Shown here piece after piece: positions 24,299 to 33,655 of a DNA stretch of 39,444 nt. This stretch comes from Chloroflexota bacterium (GTDB lineage Bacteria > Chloroflexota > UBA6077 > JACCZL01). The notes under the pieces are model-generated. The model did not search any database and was not told where the DNA came from. It saw nothing but the letters and a program-made list of their open reading frames with translations. The DNA is taken from positions 94,467 to 133,910 of the forward strand of contig JAUJPG010000013.1 of assembly GCA_030447245.1 (NCBI GenBank), given 5' to 3'. Numbering within the stretch: position 1 is the first letter of the stretch; each line of letters starts with the position of its first letter. The position numbers and the translations under genes were made by a program.

Positions 24299-25407
24299 GT
24301 TGTCCCCACGCACGTGGGGGTGAACGCACGTGGGGGGTCGACCTCACGGTTGGGTCGCGCCAACACGAAGTTGTCCCCACGCACGTGGGGGTGAACTTGG
24401 ACCACCATCATGGCGAACACCGAGAATACCAGTTGTCCCCACGCACGTGGGGGTGAACTGCACGACAAGCGGCCCAGTCGCCCGACGACAAGTTGTCCCC
24501 ACGCACGTGGGGGTGAACCGTGGGGGGTGCTGTGACAGTTACCGTGCGGTATCGTTGTCCCCACGCACGGGGTGAACCGACGCGGTATCGGTGATATAGA
24601 AGATGGCTACGGGTTGTCCCCACGCACGTGGGGGTGAACCGTTGGGATCGGCCAAGCCCGAGGGCCCCGGTCGGCTACGTTGTCCCCACGCACGTGGGGG
24701 TGAACCCGCTGCCATCCCCAGGAGTTGCCCGATGCAGCGTCTAGGGGTCCGCAGTTGTCCCCACGCACGTGGGGGTGAACCGAAGCGTGGGTCGTGGACG
24801 GCACCGCGAACTGTGCGTTGTCCCCACGTGCGTGGGGACGAACCGCATGAGTTCGTCAGCGCCGTCGCGGATGGGCCGTTGTCCCCACGCACGTGGGGGT
24901 GAACCGCCATCCGCTGGCGGCCGAGATGACGCCCCGCGCGTTGTCCCCACGCACGTGGGGTGAACCGTTCTGAAGCGGGAAGTTGGCACCCTTCGCGGAC
25001 GTTGTCCCCACGCACGTGGGGGTGAACCGTTGGGATCTGCAAACCGCTGCAGCAGGTCCGTGGTTGTCCCCACGCACGTGGGGTGGAACCGCCGCGGTAA
25101 TCGGGACGTGGGGTACAAGCCCATTTACCAGAGTTGTCCCCACGCACGTGGGGGTGAACCGTCAGCCCAGGCAAGCGTTGACGTTCGGTTGTCCCCACGC
25201 ACGTGGGGGTGCGTCCTCGTCCGTGGGTCCGACAAGCGCGTTGTCCCCACGCACGTGGGGGTGAACCGACCAAGGGCGGGATGGACGGCGCCACGCCTGA
25301 CGTTGTCCCCACGCACGTGGGAGTGAATGCGGGACTGAGTCACCGTGGGGGTGAACGTCCGTGTAACGGTAATGTGGACGTTGTCCCCACGCACGTGGGG
25401 GTGATCA
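24299..25407 (+). CRISPR. Type I-E CRISPR array, 18 repeats plus one partial
   Basis: The 28-29-bp repeat begins GTTGTCCCCACGCACG and ends TGGGGGTGAACCG, with a CCCCAC/GTGGGG stem typical of type I-E. Repeat starts are 24299, 24370, 24432, 24492, 24554, 24613, 24679, 24754, 24817, 24878, 24940, 25001, 25063, 25133, 25188, 25240, 25302 and 25380, with a 3'-half-only copy at 25342-25356. The most common period is 61-62 bp, but units range from 52 to 78. Variants include a 3-bp internal deletion at 24554, base changes on both stem arms at 24817 (ACGTGCGT), and decayed 3' ends at 25188, 25302 and 25380. Decay at the far end and the repeat orientation put the leader side next to cas2 and transcription on the plus strand. 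Confidence 0.97.
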
Positions 25408-25466
25408 ATCCAACTCCGCGGCCTGGAGATGCGCTGGAGATGCGCGCGCGATCGGGGTGCTGGAGA

Positions 25467-25549
25467 CGCACATGGCGCACCACGCGTCGCTGGTTGAGGA
25501 GATGGTCGAGGCCGCCGTGCGCGGCGAGGAGCCGTCGCTCTCGCGCTGA
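25467..25549 (+). pseudogene. Fragment of an unrecognised small protein after the array
   Basis: The frame reads VLETHMAHHASLVEEMVEAA and ends in a TGA at 25547-25549. It has protein-like composition but no recognisable family, and its start is unclear. It is the first of several small plus-strand pieces following the array. Confidence 0.25.
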
Positions 25550-25898
25550 GCGACCCGGCCAGGCCGTCGCCCGAGCGGTCGCTGGGGCTGCTAGGGGACA
25601 CACTCGACCTGCTAGCGCGCTCGCGGCGCGGGCTGGGCGCGGCCGCTCCTCCGAGCAAGAGTTCTGCGTCCCGAGCAAGAGCCGTCCCGACCAGGTCAAC
25701 GTCGTGACCGTGGTGGCCGGGTCGCCGCTGTTCGTGCACGGCTTCGCCTATCGCGGCCGCTGCTCGCACGCGATGTCGGTGGTTGCGCAGCAGCTCGCGG
25801 GTCGGGACGACGCCGGGCGCGGGGAGGTGCAGGTGGCGCTGAACTGCCAGCCGCGGCAGCATGGCGATGATCAGGTTCGCCCGAGCGAACGGAGATGA
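25550..25898 (+). pseudogene. SWIM zinc-finger-like small protein, frameshifted and missing its first Cys pair
   Basis: Two frames joined near 25645 read SDPARPSPERSLGLLGDTLD, then EFCVPSKSRPDQVNVVTVV, then GFAYRGRCSHAMSVVAQQL. The order strand-strand-(C-x-C)-(C-x-H) is that of the SWIM domain. Here the first pair is replaced (SPLFVH), while the second, C-S-H, is kept. SWIM domains occur in DNA-binding and transposase-associated proteins. The assignment rests on pattern alone and the product is probably not functional as written. Confidence 0.3.
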
Positions 25899-25980
25899 GG
25901 TGGACGATGCCGAGCAGACCGGCGTTCGCGGCGCACCGGCGCCGTCGCGCCCGTGACGGCGTGCGGGGAGGGAAGAACCG

Positions 25981-26291
25981 ATGCCGTACTACATCGTGAG
26001 GGTCTGGGGAACGGACGACGACTGGCGTGGGCTTGCCGACCCCGAGGCGTTCGACGAGCGCCGCGAGGCGGAGCGGACGGCCCGACGTCGCTTCCTGCGT
26101 AAGGGCGACGGCTCCCGCGGGCCGACCGGGCTTTCTGACGTACCGCGTCGGTTGGGGGGAGACCAGACAGGACGCCGTGGACGCGGTGGTCGAGGGCGAG
26201 CGGCCTCAGGGCTAACGGCATCATCGCCTGCGGCCCCGAGCACATATCAGCCCTCGACGACATCCTGCCAGCCAGGCTGCTCGACGATTAG
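25981..26291 (+). pseudogene. Small conserved-looking protein of unknown function, copy 1 (frameshifted)
   Basis: The product starts MPYYIVRVWGTDDDWRGLAD after a GGGAGGGAAGA ribosome site. After a frameshift near 26125 it continues FLTYRVGWGETRQDAVDAVV and then, after another shift, GIIACGPEHISALDDILPAR to the TAG at 26289-26291. I do not recognise the family. Its 3' part has a diverged second copy at 27506-27646. Confidence 0.4.
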
Positions 26292-26599
26292 GACGGCCCA
26301 GCCAAGTTGGCCTGTGCACGCGCCAAAGCGGCCGCGAGCCAGGCCGCCTTGTCGGTGTCGCCGCTACGGACAACCTCGTCGTGCACGTCGGTTTCCGGCT
26401 ACCTTGATGATGATCGCGCGGAATCCGCACCGTCCGCTCCCGCACCTCCGGGCGGATACCGCGTCGCTCGGATCATGGCTCCATCCCCTCAATGACTGGA
26501 GCCTCGACTCTCCCCAGGCGGTTCACTCTTCGCTGTCTATCTAACGTACGTACTCGGCCACTGAAATTGTCTCTTGTAGTACCTATCCTTTAGCCACTT
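26292..26599. other. Gap without recognisable genes; composition turns AT-rich near 26520
   Basis: No protein-like frame. From about 26520 the sequence becomes clearly richer in A and T (for example TGTCTATCTAACGTACGTAC), marking the edge of the foreign-looking stretch that follows. Confidence 0.4.
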
Positions 26600-27323
26600 T
26601 CAATCGCTTTCATAATCCGAAACTGCATGCACGTTGCCTGCCTTTTTATTATTCTTGCAGTGGCGTTCGCTATTTTCACCGCCATCTTGTGCAAGCGAGC
26701 CTGTGATTTTGGAGCCCCCAGTCCTCTGTTGGATCGATGGTTTGTAGTCTGGATAATGACGTTCCAAACAGGTCGGTGAGTATTTCTCTACGATGGTGTC
26801 GGGTAGACCCTTCTTACCAACCGTGTATCCCATTGCTTTCAGAACCCAACCTTAGGTGCGTCTATCAATAATCCACCTCCCTTGAGAAGGGACTACATGA
26901 GTGCCAGGCCAGTCGAAGCCGACGTTCGACAGATGCTCCAGGGCAGGATGTCCCGCCCGAAAGCCTTGGCAACAATCTCATCAAGTGGGTCTCTGCCAGA
27001 GACCCAATATGCCAAAAACATCTCCTGAGAATAGACCACAAGCGTTCTCCTTGACGTTCGTCCAGGAGATCGTTCAGGTCAACTTCATCCCAACCACTCC
27101 CTGCCGATGATTAGCATGTCGATACCACGACCGACAGGGTTAGAGATCCCGTTTCTTACACTGTGAATTTCGAGCACGTCAGCAGACCGTAACAGGAGGT
27201 CATCAAACTCGTTTTCTTGAAATGGCCCCGAGCCTGTTGTGATGACATAGTTCCCACAGGAGCTGTCGGGAACGTCTCCAAGAACCAGTTCACCAGCACT
27301 TCGTTGTCCAGTGAAAACATCAT
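26600..27323 (-). pseudogene. AT-rich broken gene of unknown function on the minus strand
   Basis: Joining frames on the minus strand from an ATG at 27323 gives a coherent protein. It reads MMFSLDNEVLVNWFLETF, YVITTGSGPFQENEFDDLLL, NPVGRGIDMLIIGREWLGWD, GERLVVYSQEMFLAYWVSGR, DPLDEIVAKAFG, DHPALEHLSNVGFDWPGTHV, and finally KAMGYTVGKKGLP to the stop at 26600. At least four frameshifts separate these blocks. The composition is much poorer in G and C than its neighbours, suggesting transfer from another lineage. I do not recognise the family. The short motifs HPALEHL and GFDWP look like conserved cores. Confidence 0.45.
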
Positions 27324-27403
27324 GGCAGTCTGTTCTCTCCATGCCTCGATGAGCCTGATGGACGCTCCTGTCCCAGTACGACCCTCCAGTCGTCTCGCGC
27401 CTA

Positions 27404-27449
27404 GATGTGGGACTGAGCGAGTTGGTCCCCCACGCTTTCACCGTGGGTG
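27404..27449 (+). repeat. Orphan CRISPR-repeat-like hairpin 2 kb beyond the array
   Basis: GTTGGTCCCCCACG (27421-27434) equals the 5' half of the array repeat with two single-base insertions. CGTGGG (27442-27447) completes a stem with CCCACG (27429-27434). The preceding GGGACTGAG also precedes the partial repeat at 25342 in the array tail, so the two stretches look related. Confidence 0.4.
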
Positions 27450-27505
27450 GAGGTGGTCTTGCTCCGATTCGGTGGAGAGTTCGGTTACGCGGCTGACTCG
27501 GCCGC

Positions 27506-27646
27506 ATGGTAGCCGACTTCGAATGCGACCGGCGGCAGGTGGTCGAGGGCGAGCGGGCCCTTGAGGCTGACGGCATCGTTGCGTGCGGCGCCGAGCACAT
27601 CCGACTCATTGACGACGTGCTGCCATCCAGGCTGTCCGACGATTAG
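27506..27646 (+). pseudogene. Copy 2 (3' part) of the small unknown gene at 25981-26291
   Basis: An open frame of 46 codons reads QVVEGERALEADGIVACGAE and then IDDVLPSRLSDD to a TAG. The last ~110 bp align with the end of the gene at 25981-26291, including the shared GACGATTAGGACGG around the stop. The upstream part corresponding to the YYIVRVWG start is absent. Confidence 0.4.
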
Positions 27647-27759
27647 GACGGTCTCGCCGTTTCGCCTTGCGGGCGCGAACCGCGAGGTCTGGCTGCGTAT
27701 GCAGCGCAGCGGTACTTGAGCGGGCGAAGCCGCTCCCAGGTCGCGGCGAGGCGCGGGTG

Positions 27760-28010
27760 CCCTCAGAGTGCAGCCGGTCAGGCGGAGATCATCTCCAGAC
27801 TTCTGGAGTGCTCCGAACATGTACGAGGGCTCGCCTCGCGAGACTCCACCAAAATCGAGACCAGTGGCAGCGCTCGGCGCGCGACGTGGAGGCGGCGAGC
27901 GGCCTGCTCAACCAGCCGATGGGCGACGAGGCGTTCGCCACGGTGCGGGCCTTGAGCCTGGAGCAGGCCATCGCCTACCCGACGAACTCGCCAGCGGCGA
28001 GCGCGACACG
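27760..28010 (+). pseudogene. Possible C-terminal remnant of an ATPase-type transcriptional regulator
   Basis: The frame around 27850-27990 reads GLLNQPMGDEAFATVRALSL and then EQAIAYPTNSP. The pattern GDEAFAxxxALSLEQAIAYA is typical of the end of the TPR region of large LuxR/AfsR-type ATPase regulators. Flanking frames are broken and no helix-turn-helix follows. A weak assignment from one motif. Confidence 0.25.
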
Positions 28011-28020
28011 GACGGAAATT

Positions 28021-28555
28021 TTGCGCGGAAATTTTCCTGGGCATGGGGTGGGCGAACATAGCCTCGCCGTATCGAGCGTGAGGCGGCCAGCAACACGGGC
28101 CAGCACACCGGGTACGGAGGGGGAGGAAGGCTCTGAGACAGTGCCCCTCCATCTGAAGACCCCCCTGTTTGGAAGGCGGCACTTGAGGCGGGACCCACCC
28201 TCACCTGCCCGGTACCAGCGTCCAGGTCGCAGCACGCCAGCGTACTCGCACCCTGCTCACCAGCATCACCACCCCTACCTGGTCGGCACCGAGCTACCCA
28301 CCCCGCGCGAGCGGGGAGGCACCAGGAGTTGACTCCTCAGAGGCTAGAGCAGGTCGTCATGTTTGCGCGGCGAATGGCTGGCGAACCGTGCTCGGATGGC
28401 GATGAGCAGGCTGCCGCTGAGCAGTGGCGCCACGCCTACACCCTGCTGCGCGCGGCGAGCGGCTGAACTCGTCGGTACTCGACGTCGGGGCCGAAGTGCT
28501 CCTCGTCTCTCAGGTCACGACTTGATGGTTCACCCTGATCGGACGGCTGTATGAA
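28021..28555. other. Gap with no recognisable gene between scrap zone and amidohydrolase
   Basis: Frames here lack protein character. A short perfect hairpin, AGGAGT-TG-ACTCCT (28324-28337), is the only structure noted. No terminator for the minus-strand operon that ends at 28556 is apparent. Confidence 0.3.
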
Positions 28556-29652
28556 TCAAGAGAAGCCGAACAACCGCTTGAGGTTGCCGCCGAGCACCAG
28601 GTCCATATCGGCATCCGACATGAACGTGCAGTAGCGACGCAGGTAGTCGAGCGACTGCCGATAGGTGCAGATCCGCTCCGTGCACGGCATGTCCGAGCCC
28701 CGCACGCATCTTGCCAGCCCCGAGCTTCCGGGTAGCATTGACGGACGATCTCTGACCCTCGGGAAACGGGTAGTCCCAGCGTCCACCCTGCATGACCGGG
28801 CAGGAGCAGCTCGAGGTAGACGTTGTCGAGCGCCAGTACTTCCCACAAGACGTCGGGAATTGTCACGACTCCGCGCGCGTCGGACAGCAGCGGGACGTTC
28901 ACGCCATGCGTGAAGATGCTCGGGATCTGCCGCCAGCGCCGCGCCCACACGCCTAGGCGGCGGATCTGATCCCGGTAGCTGGCTGGCCGCGGCTCGGCGC
29001 ACGGGCGGATGTTCCAGAGCACCGGGATACCGAGCGCCCGCACCTCTTCCCAGAACGGCGTGAACTTCTCGTCATCCAGGAAGTCGCGGTAGTTGTCGAC
29101 AAAGAAGCCTTCGGTCTGGAAGTGCAGCGCAACGAGGCCGAGCTCCTTGACGGACCGCCGCAGCTCCGTAATCTCACCTTCTTGGTCCGCTCGCGCCTCG
29201 CGGATTTGGGCCGACGCGGCCAGCCGATCCGGGAACTTACGGACGCACTCGGCGAAGTAGTCGTTGAACAGGCCGTAGACGTGGGCGTTGTGGAGGATGC
29301 CACGGTCGACGCCGAGGAAGTCGAGTTGCGCGACCATCAGCTCGGGCGGTGCCGCCATGTCCTGGAGACTCGGAGGCATCCACTGCATGTGGTACTCCTC
29401 GCCGTCCTTGGTCCATTCGAGCCGACCGTTCCGACCGACTCGGAAGTTGACGTTGAGCAGACCCTGGTAGCCGGCGTGGATCCCGTCCGAGAGGGTGTCT
29501 TCGCGTACCACTCGCCGCGTCGCGGTGTGGATCGTAGGCTGGGTGTGGGCGACCATGTGCACCTGCATCGACTGCATGTGGGCTTTCTCGGACGGATGGC
29601 CATTCGCCAGTCCCAGGTGCGGGAACGTATGACAGTGGCCGTCGATGATCAT
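28556..29652 (-). CDS. Amidohydrolase-2 family (TIM-barrel) metal-dependent hydrolase/decarboxylase, frameshifted near its 3' end
   Basis: The product starts MIIDGHCHTF, with the metal-binding H-x-H (H6, H8) of the amidohydrolase superfamily. It reads in one frame for about 290 codons, including LDFLGVDRGILHNAHVYGLF and IPVLWNIRPCAEPRPAS, then shifts near 28790, 28740 and 28700. The stitched end RGSDMPCTERICTYRQSLDY ... LGGNLKRLFGFS carries the C-terminal Asp (GSDMP) expected in this family, so the original protein was about 365 residues. It starts 9 bp after cyclase gene A and is the last gene of the minus-strand operon. Family members act on carboxylated or amide substrates; the substrate here is unknown. 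Confidence 0.7.
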
Positions 29653-29661
29653 TACGACGCC

Positions 29662-30693
29662 TCAGAAGTCTCGCTTGCGGACCCGCATCGCCTGCCTGAT
29701 CGTGAAAGCCATCAGGTCGGTGATATGCGCCTGGATCGGCCCGGCCACGCCGTCAACGGAGTGGGTGAGCATCCCGGTCGCCCCGTCGGCGGCACCGGCG
29801 AGCGAGCAGTGCTCGATCATCCTCCACTCCATCTCGGTGTCGTGCATCAACTCGGGGTTGCCGAGCAGCAGGGCAAGTGCGGCTTCGACAGCGTACGCAC
29901 CCCAGTTCGACGTGGCAGCCACGACCAGGACGTCCGTGCCGGCAATGGCCGCCAACCCCTGGCCGCAGGGGCACTGACATCGCTCGCCCCAAGGGCTGTG
30001 TTTTCGGACGGCCTCGCCGATGTTGCCGAAGCCGATCTCGTTGCCGTTGTCGCCAACACCGATCGTGAAGATCCCGCGTGCTCGGGCGGCGTCTGTTAGC
30101 AGATGGAGACGGGCCAGGTGCGGCTCGCCCTTGCTCATGCCGGTTGCCGAATGGCGGATACCAGCGCGGTTCGGCGAGCCGCGCTCGATCGAGATGACGG
30201 CGCTGGGCTGGAGACGGTCCAGGATCTCGGCGGCGCGGTGCTCCTGCGCGTCGGCGTCATCGTTCGGGAACTCTTCGAAGGCCGCCCCGTACGACATCTG
30301 CAGCATCGTGTCGTACTCACGCGCGTTCAGCCCAGTGGCCTGGACGGCGGCGACGATCGGCGGCAGGAGCCGAGGATCCGAGGTGAAGACGACCTTCGCA
30401 CCGAGACCGAGCACCAGCACGCGGGCCAGAGCCGCGGCGCCGGGCGGACCATCGGTCTCACCGGCCGTCATGTAGGGCGGCGTCCCGCTGCCGGTGATGA
30501 TCAGCACGCGGTCGCCGGGTGTGACGCGCTCGAGCAGGCCGCTCGCCGCCGCGTAGGCCAGTGGCTCACGTTGCTTGTCGCGAGCGGCGGCGTACAGCTT
30601 CTCGATCAGGCCAACCGACTGCCCTTGCATCCGCATCTCGATCGTGCCGAGATGGTCATGAGTGGCACAGACGGCCGGCTCGTCGAGCGGCAT
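29662..30693 (-). CDS. D-glutamate cyclase-like protein (DUF4392), paralog A
   Basis: A 343-residue intact protein. From the ATG at 30693, residues show an N-terminal helix pair (LIEKLYAAARDKQ), VLIITGSGTPP, ETDGPPGA (79-86), AVISIERGSPN, GDNGNEIGFG (214-223), CQCPC (239-243) and SNWGAYA (262-268). These match the DUF4392/GLUCM-like family, whose mammalian member cyclises D-glutamate to 5-oxo-D-proline. The ATG overlaps the stop of paralog B by one base (TGATG), so the two are translated together and may form a heteromer. The frame runs further upstream but overlaps B. The substrate is not proven; the family assignment is firm. Confidence 0.85.
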   Translation of the reverse strand: MPLDEPAVCATHDHLGTIEMRMQGQSVGLIEKLYAAARDKQREPLAYAAASGLLERVTPGDRVLIITGSGTPPYMTAGETDGPPGAAALARVLVLGLGAKVVFTSDPRLLPPIVAAVQATGLNAREYDTMLQMSYGAAFEEFPNDDADAQEHRAAEILDRLQPSAVISIERGSPNRAGIRHSATGMSKGEPHLARLHLLTDAARARGIFTIGVGDNGNEIGFGNIGEAVRKHSPWGERCQCPCGQGLAAIAGTDVLVVAATSNWGAYAVEAALALLLGNPELMHDTEMEWRMIEHCSLAGAADGATGMLTHSVDGVAGPIQAHITDLMAFTIRQAMRVRKRDF

Positions 30694-31719
30694 CAGAAAC
30701 CTCGGCTGAGCTCGCGCGAGCCGTTCGAGATCATCTGGTGGAGCATGGTGATCAAGGCCATGCTGGTCTTGACCGACACGCCGTCTTCGCCCATAATCTG
30801 CCGCGCAGAGGCGCCGTCCATCGCGCCGGCCCGCACGTTGGCGTCGAGGATCCGCCACTGGGTCTCCTCGTCCTGGAGCGCATCGAGCCGTCCGGTCAGC
30901 AATCCGAGCATTGCCGCCAAGCCGTAGGAGCCCCAGTTCGAGATGGCGGCGCAGATCAGCACGTCGGTGCCGACAACGGTCGCGATGCCGGACTCACACG
31001 GGCACAAGCACTTCTGGCCGGCCGGCTGGATGTCCTTCACCTTGGGATGAACCCGGCCGAAGCCGATCTCGTTGCCCCCGTCCCCGATACCGATGGTGAA
31101 GATGCCGCGTGCCTGTGCCTCCTCGACAAAGTAGTGGCCGTAGGCCATGACGTCATCGGTCTTTGCCGTGCCGAGAATGGTGTGAAAGACGCCCTTCTCG
31201 TTTGGGCCGCCCTTCTCGATGAAGACCATTGCCTTCGGGTTGTACGTATCGACCACCTCGCGGACCCACCCCCGGGTGTCGGGGCCGTAGGGGAACGCGA
31301 GCGCGCGGGCCCGGCCGCCCCGGACTGGGAACATCTCCTCGGGCAGGCACGACACACCGGCCGCCTCGACCGAGGCGATCACCCCCTCGATACAATGGGG
31401 CTCCGCCATGACGACTGGCTTCGCTCCGAGTGCCACATCGAGCGCCCGCGCAACACTCGCTGCGCCGGGCGGTCCGTCCGTCTCGCCCTTGGGCATAAAC
31501 GGGGGCGTGCCGGCCCCGGTGATGACCAGGACCGCGTCCCCAGTTCGGACACGGTCGACCAGGCCCTTGGCGGCCAGGTAGCTCATCGGCCCGGGCTGGT
31601 CCGCGCGGGCGGCGTCAAACAGCTTGTGCATCACCCGCGCGGTATCCCACCCGGCGGGCTCTGAAACCGCATCCAATCGCGCACACCCGATCAACGTACT
31701 CGCCAACGATCTCAGGCAT
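30693..31719 (-). CDS. D-glutamate cyclase-like protein (DUF4392), paralog B, one frameshift near its start
   Basis: Reads continuously from about 31706 to 30693 (337 codons) with VLVITGAGTPPF, ETDGPPGAASVARAL, FIEKGGPNEKG, GIGDGGNEIGFG, CLCPC and SNWGSYGLA. The natural start is probably the ATG at 31719, preceded by GGAGGGTCAG, which gives MPEIVGEYVDR like the other paralogs. One indel near 31690 then joins it to the long frame. It lies 78 bp downstream of the permease gene and is coupled to paralog A by the TGATG overlap. Confidence 0.83.
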
Positions 31720-31761
31720 CTGACCCTCCAAGTAGACAGTACTCAGGAGCGATTCTCCTCC

Positions 31762-31784
31762 ACTGACTACCGCCTACTGACTAC
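31762..31784. repeat. Direct repeat ACTGACTAC x2 upstream of paralog B
   Basis: ACTGACTAC occurs at 31762-31770 and 31776-31784, in the 78-bp gap between the DppC-type permease and paralog B. It may be a protein site or a slippage product. Confidence 0.3.
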
Positions 31785-31797
31785 TCGCTTCGCGCGC

Positions 31798-32676
31798 TTA
31801 CCGCGCTCGCGCCAGGGCCCGGGGGTCCAGCGCGTCGCGCAGCCCGTCGCCGAAGAAGTTCACGCTGAGGACGCCGATCATAATGAATAGCATCGGCGCG
31901 CCCAGCAGCCAGGGGGCATCCTCGATGTAGCGGCGCCCCTCGTTCAGATCGCGGCCCCAGCTCGGCGTCGAGGCTGGGCGCCCAGGCCGAGGAAGCTCAG
32001 CGAGGCCTCCGAGATCGCTGCGGCGAACGTGACCGTCATCTGCACGACGATCGGCGCCATCACGTTCGGCAGGATGTGCCGCGACACGATCCGGGAGCGG
32101 ATCGCCCCCGAGGGCGCGGGCCGCGGTGACGTAGACCTCTTCGCGCGTGGCGAGCGTGCTGCCCCGAACGATCCGGGGCGAACGTGGGGATGTAGACGAT
32201 CCCGAGGGCCAGCATCACGTTCCGTATGTCCGCGCCCAGGCTCCCGACAATTGCCAGCGCCAGCAGCAGCGGTGGAAACGTCAGGAACGCATCCATCAGC
32301 CGCATCAGCGCATTGTCGACCGCCCGCCGAAGTAGCCAGCTGAGAGACCGATCGGCAGGCCAATCACCAGGGCGATTCCGACCACGACCAGGCCGACCGA
32401 GAGCGACACCTGGCCGCCGTGCATGGCCCGACTCAACACGTCCCGTCCGAAGTGGTCGGTGCCCAGGAGGTGGGTGCTCGTCGGCGGCTGGAGCTTGTCG
32501 GACAGGCTGATGCTGACTGGGTCGTACGGCGCCAGTACCGACGCCAGCAGGGCCAGCGTCGTCAGCAGGATCAGCGCCACTAGGCCCACCAGCGCCGCGC
32601 GGTTGCGGGCGAACTGGCCAGCCGCCATGCCGAGAGCGCTGCGGTGATAGCGCTGCGGAACTGGCCGAGCGGTCAC
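31798..32676 (-). pseudogene. Oligopeptide ABC transporter permease, DppC/OppC type, frameshifted
   Basis: The N-terminal 115 codons from the GTG at 32676 are intact and typical: a membrane helix (ALVGLVALILLTTLALLASV), then LGTDHFGRDVLSRAMHGGQV. After shifts near 32325 and 32180 the other frames supply [20 protein letters not shown], the ABC-loop-contacting stretch (TAARALG ... [14 protein letters not shown]), [10 protein letters not shown] and [19 protein letters not shown], and FGDGLRDALDPR at the end. The whole corresponds to a normal ~290-residue permease with about four indels. It lies 34 bp after the DppB-type gene. Confidence 0.75.
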
Positions 32677-32710
32677 TGGCGACTGGACCGGGCCGCGTTG
32701 AGCGATGACG

Positions 32711-33655
32711 TCACTGGTACGTGATCCGCGGGTCGATGATTGTGTACAGCACGTCAGCGGCGAGATTGGCCAGCACGAAGAAGATCGCCATGAAGAGGGT
32801 GAATCCCTGGATCACTGGAAAGTCGCGCATGATCACCGCTTCGAGCAGCGCCGATCGCGCCGGGAATGGCGAAGATGAACTCGATGGTGATGGTGATCCC
32901 GATCAGGTAGCCGAATTGGATCGCGATCACGGTCACGATCGGGATCAAGGCGTTTCTGACGGCATGGCCAACGATCACCGACCAGAAAGCGAGCCCCTTG
33001 GCATTGGCGGTGCGGATGTAGTCCTGGTTCAGGACGTCAAGCATGCTCGAGCGGAGCAGCCGCGAGAGGATCTGCCATCTGGTGAGCACCGAGCGCCACG
33101 GCGGGCAAGACGAATGGACTAGCCGACCCCAGAGTGTTCCGTCGCCGCTAGACGTGCCGATGCTGCGATCGGGAACCAGCCGAGCTTGACCGAGAAGGCG
33201 TAGATCAAGAGCAAAGCCAGGGCAAAGTTCGGCACGGAAAGCCCCGCCGATCGAGATCCCGGTCAGCAGGTAGTCGACCCAGCTATTGCGCCGGATCGCT
33301 GAGAGGATGCCGGTGGGTATCGAGATCAGCAACGCGAACACCATCGCGGCCGAGGCCAGCTGGAGGCTAATCGGGAACCGCTGTGCAATCATCTCGGTGG
33401 ACCGGCAACGACTGGCGGATTGAGCTGCCCAAGTCCCCGCGGATCGCTCGACCCAGCCAGAGCAGGTACTGCTCGGGCAGCGAGCTGGTCGAGCTGGTAC
33501 CGCTCGCGGAGACGCCGCGACCATTTGAGGCGTGGCGTACTGGCCGAGCATCAGCTCGATCGGATCGCCTGGCGCCACGTGCATCGAGAAGATGATGATC
33601 GTGACAGCGATCAGGACGAACGGTGCCTGGACCAACCTCCGAACGAGATAGCCTG
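32711..33655 (-). pseudogene. Oligopeptide ABC transporter permease, DppB/OppB type, frameshifted
   Basis: Stitched frames read GYLVRRLVQAPFVLIAVTII, MHVAPGDPIELMLG, ISLQLASAAMVFALLISIPT, the EAA-type loop DYIRTANAKGLAFWSVIVGH followed by AVRNALIPIVTVI, and ADVLYTIIDPRITYQ at the stop (32711). This is the standard DppB layout with six membrane segments. At least four indels interrupt it (near 33540, 33430, 33240 and 32860). The exact start is uncertain, around 33655. It follows the binding-protein gene in the same operon. Confidence 0.72.

Noticed and set aside
24178..25326. Several open frames on both strands through the array encoding repeated PHARGG or HPHVRGDN peptides
   Set aside because: They are translations of the CRISPR repeats. 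The repeat unit lacks stops in several frames, a known source of false proteins.
24327..25379. Self-targeting spacer against this window
   Set aside because: By eye no spacer matches any other part of the window; a full-genome search would be needed.
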